Assembly (NCBI GenBank): GCA_049999805.1
Contig: JBNGIO010006298.1
Location: forward strand, 166,278-190,306
Reading direction: 5' to 3'
DNA length: 24,029 nucleotides
DNA from: Folioceros fuciformis
Lineage: Eukaryota; Anthocerotophyta; Anthocerotopsida; Anthocerotales
Shown: positions 1-7,882 of the stretch, one piece after another
Layout: each line of letters begins with the position of its first letter
Position numbering within the stretch: the stretch's first letter is position 1
Notes under the pieces: generated by a model
The model's input: the letters and a program-made list of their open reading frames with translations, nothing else
What the model was told of the DNA's origin: nothing
Database searches by the model: none
Made by a program: the position numbers and the translations under genes

Positions 1-1
1 G

Positions 2-130
2 CGGGACCCACCTGCACCGCCAGCCAGGCCCAGTAGCAGCAGCAGTGATGTGGAGATCCTCTGGGAGGACCTGCTGGATCAACGGAGGGGCAGAAGAGCG
101 AGAGGAGGAGCAGCGAGGGGTGACGTGTGA
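2..130 (+). CDS. Possible C-terminal end of a protein, cut by the window edge
   Basis: Reading frame 2 is open from the window edge to a TGA at 128-130 (42 codons). The peptide starts proline-rich, then has a serine run (from the AGC repeat at 35-49), an acidic/hydrophobic stretch (DVEILWEDLLDQ) and a basic Arg/Gly/Ala tail. Such an acidic-then-basic tail could end a retrotransposon polyprotein or a host protein; nothing here decides. Frame 3 is also open, to about 189, so the frame choice rests only on the more protein-like composition of frame 2. No family is recognised. Confidence 0.25.
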   Translation, partial: RDPPAPPARPSSSSSDVEILWEDLLDQRRGRRARGGAARGDV

Positions 131-1322
131 AGGCCAGGAGGAAGCCGCCAGCGGCGCAGGACAGGGCGATAGTAAATGCAGGCTAGAATAGTTTTTTTTA
201 GCGTGCTTTATTTGGACCCAAATCGCTCAGAATTCAAGAGCGCAGACCCCTTGCCTGACAAACTTTATGGCGGAAAAACCGCCATCACCGTGTACAAGAG
301 GCCGATTTGAAGGCCTAATGAAGTGGCAAAACACCAGCCGAGCAGCCGACCTTGCAGGAACCTAGCGATGGCCGTTGCTGGACAGGAGGTCCAGGCAAGC
401 GAGCGCACGTAGCAACCTGGGGTGCGGGTGTAGGTGGTGGGCGCTCCGTGATCAGGTCCGAGGACGAATCGGGAGGAGGAGCCTCGCCGAGTGGGAGAGA
501 AGCTCCCCAGCTATCCTCGGAGTGGTCACGTGGGTGGTGTGGGTTGTCGGAGCTGAATCCGCGAGTTCGGAGTGGAAGAGGTCCCTCTTCCCTTAGCTCC
601 GGTACCTCACCATTCCTCAATGTTCATGGAAGCCCAGGAGGGGCATTGCTGAGAAAGAAGACGGAGGATTGGATAAAGAAGAAGCGTGAGGGTGCGCGTG
701 TGTGAGAAAGAGGGGAAGCGAGTAACCAGAGACGAGGAGAACGTATCTCGAAAACTGGTGAGTGGAGAACGAAGCCGGAGAAACCCTGGAAGCGAGGTGA
801 GTAATGTGTAACGAGACGTGGTGTGTATGAGTGACTAGTCGCGATGAGACTGGAGAGACTGGGAGGAAGTTGATTTGAGACTGCAGAGGGTGTACCTAGA
901 GTGTGAAATCACACGGGTGGATGGCGACCGGCAGATTGTTGCTGTTCATTTGTGTGTGCGTTTGATCCTGAGGGTGAGAGGCGATTTTGTGGAGAACCAA
1001 GAAAGGAAAGCGCAAAAGGGAAAGCGCGAGAAAACAGTCGGGTAGGGACGACTCGTAGAGAGAGAAAATCCTAGAGAGAGAAAGAGAGAGAGTGGGGCCC
1101 ACGAGTGGTAGCCCGAAAGACGACGGTAGTAGTCCATTGGGGAACGGAGGGTAGTCCAGTGGGCCACCAAGAGTAGTTCAGGGGGGGTAGTCCCTGGAGC
1201 GATTGGGTGGTAGGAGAGTCGTCTGGTGGGAGAAGTAAGGGGACTGGGTAAGGACCAAGCACTGGACGTGTGTGCGTGGGTCAGTCGAGTTTAGGTGCTA
1301 ATTGACTTTAGAAGCTAACCTG
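131..1322. other. Purine-rich, gene-free block; LTR-like in style, unproven
   Basis: No coding region is convincing here. The + strand is strongly G/A-rich from about 640 to 1300, with GA microsatellite at 1066-1094 and several degenerate GTAGTCC repeats between 1128 and 1200. Short hairpins sit at 267-285 and 300-317. If the frame at 2-130 is the end of a polyprotein, this block would sit where a 3' LTR belongs, ending near 1333. I could not find matching TG/CA ends, a target-site duplication or a second LTR, so LTR identity is only a guess. Confidence 0.3.
267..285. repeat. Small perfect hairpin
   Basis: ATGGCGG, five A, then CCGCCAT: two perfect 7-bp arms around an AAAAA loop. A second small inverted repeat, AGGCC/GGCCT, follows at 300-317. 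There is no U tract, and no gene ends here that would make it a terminator. Confidence 0.6.
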
Positions 1323-1370
1323 TGTAGTTTAACATGAACCATTCCCTTGGGTTCGAATCCCAGAGCTACA
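1323..1370 (+). other. tRNA-like fragment (acceptor stem plus T arm)
   Basis: TGTAGTT (1323-1329) and AGCTACA (1364-1370) form a 7-bp acceptor-like stem with one G-T pair. Just inside the 3' arm is a complete T arm, TTGGG-TTCGAAT-CCCAG, containing the canonical GGTTCGAATCC B-box. Only 17 nt lie between the 5' arm and the T arm, so there is no room for a D arm and an anticodon arm. This is not a working tRNA. It may be a deletion product, a tRNA-derived repeat end, or chance; no anticodon can be assigned. Confidence 0.4.
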
Positions 1371-1386
1371 ACGACATAGAGGGCTT

Positions 1387-3937
1387 GTGTGGACCTCGCG
1401 GTACCCCCGGGTACCATATTTTAACCCCACAATAGTGCATGTTGCAACAGATGGGGAGAGGTTGGAAGCCTCTTTGAAAGATGAGGAATACCTTCGTAGC
1501 ATAAGGGAGTCAGCAAATGAGAAGAAGGTAGTATTGGAAACAATTCTTGTGAAATTGGAGAATTTGCGGCTAGCATCTTTCCTCTCACGAGATGCACAAA
1601 TCAGGAAGGTTGATGAAGCATGGACAAATTACCTCGCTCGTGGTATTGCTAAAGGGAGGATAAAGGAGGGAGTTTTGCTTTACTGTGCATGATCGACCCT
1701 GCGGAATGTGATAATAAAGAAAGTATAGATTGGGTGAAGTAGAGGGCAAAAAAATATGTGATGCGCATACTGGGAGGGAACCTCACTTTTCAGGCGATGA
1801 AGAACCTTGCTCACATATCACCAACAAAGGCCAAGTATCAGTGGATGGAGGCACATGTGCATTGTGGACTAACTGTGCAGGAGATGCGAGTCCTAGCTAC
1901 TGACCACAATACTATGTCAGATAAGAGGAAGAAAATGAGTTTTATCGAGCAAGTCGTGTACCTAAGGGATGAGCTGCAGATTGCAAAGAGGAATGGGGTG
2001 AACATGAGCATGAATTGGAAATATAACCTATACAAGGTATTAGGGCTGATTGAAGACGACAAAGCTCGAGAGGATGAATAGATGAACAAGATAAAGTGGA
2101 AAAAAGGATGCACATATTGTGTATAGCAAAGCTGGAGGGTCGGGTATGGGAGAATGTGGATAAAATACTTTTGAAGTGGGAGGTAATGGAGCTACCAGAG
2201 CAGGCAAGGCTGGTAGCCACAGGCACAAGTAAGACGAGGAAGGGGAAAAGGAAGGTACCATAGTTGACCACAACAGAGGGGGTTGTTCATCAAGCTGAGG
2301 GAAATGCAGAGGAAGCCTTGGCGAAGTTTCCAGGGGATCCCTCATGGAGAATCAGGACAACGAATGTTGATTTCTGCAACTGAGGTCTTGACTAGGCTCC
2401 TCGACTTGAATGGTATGGCAAAAGAAATCTTGACGCGAAAGAAGCTCCACGTCATCCAAGTTGCAATGGCGAAGCATCTAGGCTGTGACTCCTTTGACAT
2501 GGTTCGACAAGAGTACCCAATGCACTCCATGGACGATGTTATCGCAAGGTTCCAAAGGGCATTTGAGGGAAAGGTATTTTACTTATTCTTGTGTGGGTCA
2601 TGATGCTTTGGCTTTTAAGTTAGACTACATCCATTGCTAATAGAAGCACTTACAAGTATCTGTAATAGTATCACTTACAAGTGAAGGATGTTGAGGACCT
2701 TAAGAAATTGCCTCACAATTTTCAAGCATTTATATTAGAAGTGCACACTTGGAAAGGCCTGGAGGAGGAGCAACGTGCACTTGCGGATATGGACATCAAA
2801 GAAGGTTTGCAGAGCTTTACCGTGCCACAAACTGAAGAGGTTGTCCAGTTCCAAGTTGTTGTAAGAGATATAGTAGATATGCGGGGGTTCTTAAGAGTGC
2901 GGAACTACACAACTTTGGTTATGGACCTGCCATGAGGTTTCAAGAAGAGCACATATGACATTAAGGTGGAGCAAGCACAGCTGGCAACTATCTTTCAAGC
3001 TTTCAATGATATGACAACGTGTGAGGAGCTCCGCATGATTGTCATGCATGGAGTGGAGGAGATGGAAACTGTGCGGGAAACTATGCGAAAGTGGTGCACT
3101 TGTGGGGAAATGGTGTCATTCATATGGGACAAGACAAACATGCACAATGATCTTGGAGGGTTTGACATTGTGGAGTACATCACTATTGGATAGGATGCGT
3201 CCACAAATAGTAAGAACACAGATTCAAATTAGAGACCAATTCTTTTGTCTAAAGAAGACAAAGACATGGTACCACACAACGTGCAGGGGCCCTTCAACAA
3301 TGGGCGGGCTGTCATTTCACATGATACTGTTGTGAAGAAGCTATTGTACATGTCATTAGACAAACTTGTGGTTTGCGCCTACCAACATCCTTTGGGGCTT
3401 CTGACGAAGCTTATCAAGATCTTTTCCAAGGAAGGCGATTGGATCCTTTATGCTTGCTCTAGAAGAGGGACAACTACCTTGGCAGCTTTGCTATGTGGGC
3501 GAAATTGCATCGTGATTGAGATGGACAAGAGATGTGTGGAATTCATTTCGCAACGAATTCATGGATATGAGGTCCTCCTAGATGCCATTGAGGAGCTTAA
3601 CCATGAGCCTCACCATAGAGGCCCATCTCAGTTTTGGGCTGAGGAGCTAAGCCTTTCAGAGAAGGAAATAAGCCAGGCACAAATTGTGCCATTGGGAATG
3701 ACTAAATTGAAAGGGCAAAGGGGCGCCCTTGTTGAAGAAGGCCAAGAGGACTTCTCGACTATATGTCAGCCTGAGACTAGAGAGAGCAACCTAGAGTATG
3801 ATGTGCAGGTGGTGGCAACTACTATGGAAGTAATTTATGTTTTTGAAGACCCCAAAGATGTTTGCCTACAAGGTGTGGTAGTTGTCCCAAATAGTGTTTC
3901 AGGCCAGTGCCCTCCAAAGTCTCAATGTCTAGAGTAG
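1387..3937 (+). pseudogene. Decayed ParB-like / beta-class amino DNA methyltransferase gene
   Basis: About 820 codons of coding remnant are split over shifted frames: 1387-1692, 1686-2081 (stop TAG at 1740), about 2090-2250, then 2283-3937. An intron-like gap at 2574-2668 joins 2283-2573 to 2669-3937 in one frame, broken only by stops at 2933, 3191 and 3230. The second segment has an ILGGNLTFQAMKNL stretch like the ParB-type GNHR...A motif. Further on, VMDLP-stop-GF (2918-2941) looks like a DPPW/DPPY catalytic motif IV with its aromatic codon mutated to TGA. The last part, HPLGLLTKLIKIF...GDWILYACSRRGTTTLAALLCGRNCIVIEMD (about 3386-3526), matches the C-terminal SAM-binding region of N6/N4 amino-methyltransferases. 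Motif IV before motif I is the beta-class order. The family methylates adenine-N6 or cytosine-N4 in DNA; the target base cannot be told here. No convincing start codon is seen. The MTase call is fairly firm, the ParB call moderate. Confidence 0.65.
2574..2668 (+). other. Probable 95-nt spliceosomal intron in the methyltransferase pseudogene
   Basis: The coding frame before it ends in GAGGGAAAG at 2573, followed by GTATTT. An acceptor TGTAATAG ends at 2668. Removing 2574-2668 joins a 97-codon open segment in phase 0 to a frame that then runs about 1.27 kb with only three stops. The interval itself holds stop codons (TGA, TAA, TAG) and is T-rich. Its size is like the introns of the SNARE gene in this window (86-168 nt). 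A later AG at 2679-2680 would put a TGA directly at the junction, so 2668 is the better choice. Confidence 0.6.
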
Positions 3938-4929
3938 CTTAACATGTGTTGTTCAAACACCATAACTATAATGGGTCCACCCTAATTGGGGAAGGGTGCT
4001 GGCTTGCTGGCATCAACCCTGCCATTTTTTTGCTTAATTCTCATTTTAGTTTTAATGCTAATACATGTTGGCCGACCCTATTCCATATTTCTAGTCAGCT
4101 ATGTGACCAATGAGAAACAAAAGGGGGGTGGTTGTTGGGATGCCCATGCCCCCTCTCTTTGCATTCTGCACTCTCAATTGGTCCCCCGTACCCTGCATGG
4201 TGTTAGGCATTGTAAACAAGTCATTAACCCCTGTTTTGGCCCAGGGTTTGCACTAAGAAAATGGTCATGAGGGATCCGGAAGCGGGGTTGTATATTCCGC
4301 CGCTTCAAAGATAATCACGTTCATACACTAAATAATACCCTTTATTCCAAAGATAAGATTGCATTAAATTTGTTGTCATCCTTGTCCTACACAACTAAAG
4401 GCACCTTATGTCCATCCCTAGAAAGCCACTTCTTGTGGATGAGGGAGACCAATATATACCACTTGAAGGTCTAGGGAGGCAAATGAGATGCAAATTAGCC
4501 TAACTTAGAGGATGAAGATGGTGATGGTAATAATGAGGGGATGATGGTGAGAGTGCAATCACTAGTTAGAGATGAAGGTGGATCGATAGCATAAAAGATG
4601 AGTGTGTCCAAAGTGGAGAAGAAAAGAGCCCTTAGCAAATGGTATCTCACAGTGGTCGCTAAGCTTGGTACATGACAACTTTAGGGTGTATGCAATTTCT
4701 CCACTAACTACCAAAGAATTGATTGCACTCTTGCACACAATGGGGCTAAAGAGTGTTGTGGGCTCATACACACACAAACATGGCAGACAACCCACGCTAA
4801 ATGTGGCAAGCCTAAAAGTGGACAACCACTATTAAATTCTGTTTTGTTTGAAGAAGAATCAAAACCATCATTTGGGGCACAAGCAAGGAATAGTGCCATG
4901 GGAATAGATGTTGACTATGTAGCAGCCAA
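3938..4929. other. Gene-free stretch between the two ParB-like copies
   Basis: Short open frames exist (for example 3986-4270 and 4602-4835 on +), but none shows a recognisable domain or a credible gene structure. Composition shifts from mixed to AT-rich after about 4300. The 4602-4835 frame could be an extra N-terminal piece of the degraded second copy that starts near 4930, but copy 1 has no matching sequence, so this is unsupported. Confidence 0.5.
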
Positions 4930-5612
4930 GTGAGCAGAAGACGAGTGAGATGAACATCTCGCTCGTAACATTACAAGGGAAGCATATTTTGCCAAGAAGA
5001 TATATTGAGATGAGAGCTTAAAGTTATCAATCACAAGGTGTAGACCTCTTGAGAATCTTTGACTGGCAACTAGAGTGAGACAACTAGAGCGAGGAAGTAC
5101 ATAATGGGTGTTCTTGGAGGGAACCACATTTTTGTTGCTAGAAAACACCTTGCAATTATGGTTCTAGGGAAAACATGCTTTTTATATGTAGAACCTATGT
5201 TTATTGTAGGTTAGCAATAGATGAGAGTTCTAGGCACCGACCACAACACAACATGCAATAGGAGAAGAAAGATGTTCTTCATCAAGCAATATTGGGTCCT
5301 TTTGAGGATGATGAGACTAGAGAGGACTATGTATATAAGTAGAACAAAGTGGACAAAAAAATTCATATCCAATGATACAGTAGAGTAAAGTAGAAAGACA
5401 AAGTATGTGAGAATGACAAATTTTTCAATAAGTGGGAGGTCGAGGAGCTCTCAAAGCAAGGAAAGCATACGATAGTTGAGACTGCTAAGAAGGGAAAGAG
5501 AAAGACAAAAAGGAACAAACAACGCGAAGAAAGTGGAGTCCGGGTACATGAAGCCAAAGGACATGCTACCCAAGCCTTAAAAAGTGTTTTAGGCAACTCT
5601 AGTGGGAGACTA
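4930..5612 (+). pseudogene. Second, more degraded copy of the ParB-like region
   Basis: This stretch aligns by eye with about 1610-2352 of the first copy, in the same order and orientation. Shared landmarks include CTCGCTCGT (4970 / 1633), GGAGGGAACC (5116 / 1773), the GACCACAA block (5240 / 1901), AGTGGGAGGT (5431 / 2175) and the AAGGGAAAGAGAAAG-like basic block (5494 / 2239). It has many stops and frame breaks. Where copy 1 reads GGNL, this copy reads GGNH, which restores the His of the ParB-like GNH motif. The methyltransferase half is not visible downstream; sequence similarity fades after about 5612. It may be a truncated tandem duplicate or an independent insertion. Confidence 0.6.
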
Positions 5613-5683
5613 TGGATGACATATTCTTATTATTATAATCGAGAATCAATTAGTGGAAGATTTTTCAACCTTAAGACTTGGAA

Positions 5684-5716
5684 ACGGCCCTTGCAAGGTA
5701 AGCTTGCAAGGGCCGT
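5684..5716. repeat. Perfect 14-bp inverted repeat with 5-nt loop
   Basis: ACGGCCCTTGCAAG (5684-5697), loop GTAAG, CTTGCAAGGGCCGT (5703-5716). The arms are perfectly complementary, in a region otherwise drifting and AT-rich. It may be a young foldback or the end of a small transposable element. No matching second site was seen. Confidence 0.85.
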
Positions 5717-5758
5717 GTCAACCATGACTCATTTGCACTTGCATGCAGACTCGCTTGC

Positions 5759-5868
5759 CTCTTGTATGCAAATTCACCACTTGTTCAAACATGAGGAAGT
5801 GTGACCTTGCTCCTTGTACACGGTCTCAATTGGCTCTTGTATGCAAATTCACCACTTGTTCAAACATG
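5759..5868. repeat. 35-bp direct repeat, two copies 75 bp apart
   Basis: A 35-bp sequence beginning CTCTTGTATGCAAATTC occurs identically at 5759-5793 and 5834-5868. The 40 bp between them include GACCTTGCTCCTTG. It is a short local duplication with no coding sense. Confidence 0.85.
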
Positions 5869-6120
5869 CAGGTTCTCAAGATCACAACCGCCAACCCTAG
5901 GTCCCTGATTAAAATGAGTGATCATGGAAAATGGTTAGGAGTTATGAAATTCTATATTGAACTTGGAGATACATATGCAAATGATGTATTTATCATGCAC
6001 AATTCATAAAATAAGAATATCTATAGAAATGTCTCCTCTAGTTCATATGCAAATTTACAATTCAATTCTAAATGACATACTTGTATACGAGTCCAAATTT
6101 CAAAGCTCCTTTATTTCTGT

Positions 6121-6469
6121 GCTTACACATAGAGCCTTTATTTTTATGCCTACACATCGAGACTAGGAGTCATTGCTACTTCAAAGTAGACCTTGAGATA
6201 AGGGTGCTCCTCCCAAGGAAAGAAAACCATCCTCCTTGAAGAGTGAGAACATGACTCCACAAACTATGTCATGTATAATGATGCCTTATTTGCTTACACA
6301 TAGAGCCTTTATTTCTATGCCTACACATCGAGACTAGGAGCCACTGCTACTTCAAAGTAGACCTTGAGATAAGGGTGCTCCTCCCGAGGGAAGAAAAGCA
6401 TCCTCCTTGAAGAGTGAGAACATAACTCCACAAACTATGTCATGTATAATGATGCCTTATTTGCTTACA
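6121..6469. repeat. 171-bp tandem duplication
   Basis: Units 6121-6291 and 6292-6462 are nearly identical, each starting GCTTACA; a third unit begins but breaks off after 6469. Only scattered substitutions separate the copies (for example GAGTCATTG against GAGCCACTG), so the duplication is fairly recent. The 171-bp period is close to one nucleosome, as with many plant satellites, but two copies are not a satellite array. Confidence 0.9.
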
Positions 6470-6524
6470 GAATAATCAGAGAGGTGCATCGAGAGCTACT
6501 CCACATTTGCAAACTAGGAGACCA

Positions 6525-6728
6525 AACCAAGGTTTTACCACACCCAAATGAAACCTCATTGTATAACCAAAGGTTTTCCCAGACCCAAATGAAACCTCAT
6601 TGTATAACCAAAGGTTTTACTAGACCCAAATGAAACCTCATAGTATAACCAAAGGTTTTACAAGACCCAAATGAAACCTCATTGTATAACCAAAGGTTTT
6701 ACCAGACCCAAATAAAACCTCATTGTAT
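6525..6728. repeat. 41-bp minisatellite, five units
   Basis: Five consecutive units begin AACCAAAGGTTTT and end CATTGTAT: 6525-6564 (40 bp), 6565-6605, 6606-6646, 6647-6687 and 6688-6728. Units differ by one to three bases. Each unit contains the near-palindrome AACCAAAGGTTTT. The array follows the 171-bp duplication closely. Confidence 0.92.
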
Positions 6729-6778
6729 ATACAGGAAGAGTCTAATGTGATTTGGAAAGCTTGGAAGCAAGGCTAAAC

Positions 6779-6822
6779 AAGAAGCCATGAAGATGTTTCC
6801 AAGAAGCCATGAAGATGTTTCT
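6779..6822. repeat. 22-bp tandem repeat, two units
   Basis: AAGAAGCCATGAAGATGTTTCC is repeated head to tail at 6779-6800 and 6801-6822 (the second ends CT instead of CC). It belongs to the same repeat-prone AT-rich stretch as the minisatellite upstream. Confidence 0.8.
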
Positions 6823-7415
6823 TTACTTTACTTGAGTAAGATCAAATACCAATATAAGCTACCATATGGATGGACAAGTTCTAAACAAGAGCCAATTATG
6901 TATACTAATATTGCTTGTCAAGAAGGGACACTTAAATCCAACCTCATAGTATATGAAGCAAGCATGGCAAAGTAGCCCTAGCCTATATGGGTAGGAAAGC
7001 CTAGTGGAGGTGACACACATGCATGATGAAAAAATACCCTCGTCTACTCCCACGACAAAGGATAGATCAAGATAAGACAAAAATGGCCGAACTCCCAAAG
7101 AATACCAGCAACACAAAAAAGTTATGCTTCCACAGGGTTTGAGAAGGACACCTATCATTCAACCAAACCCCCGCCAGGACACTCAAAATATACCTTGGCC
7201 AATGATGTGGACTAAAAATTACATAATTCATCACGAGGGTGAAACAATACGGATTAATCCAACCTCTCAAAGCCCAAATGCCCGGAAATTGGCTTAGGGC
7301 TTGTAGGGCTAACTCTACGGAGACGAACTAGATGTTAGTTTTCAATTTTCAGACCATTAGAAATCGGGGGGCGCTTAGGCGAGGGGCGGGAACATATAAT
7401 AATACAGCTCCTCTT
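6823..7415. other. Intergenic AT-rich sequence up to the assembly gap
   Basis: Nothing coding is supported here. A G-rich patch at 7367-7390 lies just before the gap. Only the part nearest 7415 could belong to the upstream control region of the SNARE gene, and the gap of unknown true size prevents saying how close it really is. Confidence 0.5.
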
Positions 7416-7515
7416 NNNNNNNNNNNNNNNNNNNNNNNNNNNNNNNNNNNNNNNNNNNNNNNNNNNNNNNNNNNNNNNNNNNNNNNNNNNNNNNNNNNNN
7501 NNNNNNNNNNNNNNN
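7416..7515. other. Assembly gap (100 N)
   Basis: Exactly 100 N, the usual placeholder for a gap of unknown size. The 11 bases CAGCTCCTCTT occur immediately on both sides (7405-7415 and 7516-7526). Confidence 0.98.
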
Positions 7516-7560
7516 CAGCTCCTCTTTCCTTAATTTAAAAATAAATCACATAATACATAT

Positions 7561-7567
7561 TATATAG
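7561..7567 (+). promoter_or_regulatory. Candidate TATA box of the SNARE gene
   Basis: TATATAG within ACATATTATATAGAC, in an AT-rich stretch that gives way to GC-rich sequence at about 7577. A start of transcription near 7590-7600 would leave a leader of about 290 nt before the ATG at 7883. Confidence 0.45.
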
Positions 7568-7662
7568 ACAGATCAGTCCCCGCGGCTCTGTGAGCTCCCG
7601 CGCGACATTCGACAGTGCGCATTCGCTGGCGGAGATCTGTGGTTGGAGTCAGGCTTGGTCCG

Positions 7663-7811
7663 GTAAGAGGTGCCGGCTATCAACGTCGGAGGTTCCACTT
7701 GTGCTTTGAAAGCTGGGATCTTGATGGCAGGTTTCCGGCGGCTCAGCTGGAATGCCCGCTAAAAGGCATTCGCTGGGTGACAGGAACAACACAGTCCTTG
7801 TACTGCTGCAG
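7663..7811 (+). other. Possible intron in the 5' leader of the SNARE gene
   Basis: CG|GTAAGA at 7663 is a strong donor match, and CCTTGTACTGCTGCAG ending at 7811 is a good pyrimidine-preceded acceptor. The 149-nt size fits the gene's other introns. Splicing would remove an upstream ORF of 12 codons (ATG 7724, TAA ending 7762). This rests on splice-site patterns only; no coding phase tests it. Confidence 0.4.
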
Positions 7812-7882
7812 GGGTGTACCTGAGTCCGGCGAAAGACACTTTCTGGATACGCTGGTGCATAGAGGGCTTCTAGCCCGACGAG

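Noticed and set aside
352-705. 117-codon + frame in the purine-rich block
   Set aside because: Gly/Arg/Ser-rich composition follows from the local base skew. Other frames are open over the same stretch and no domain is seen.
1323-1370. A functional tRNA gene
   Set aside because: Only 48 nt, with no room for D and anticodon arms, so reported as a tRNA-like fragment only.
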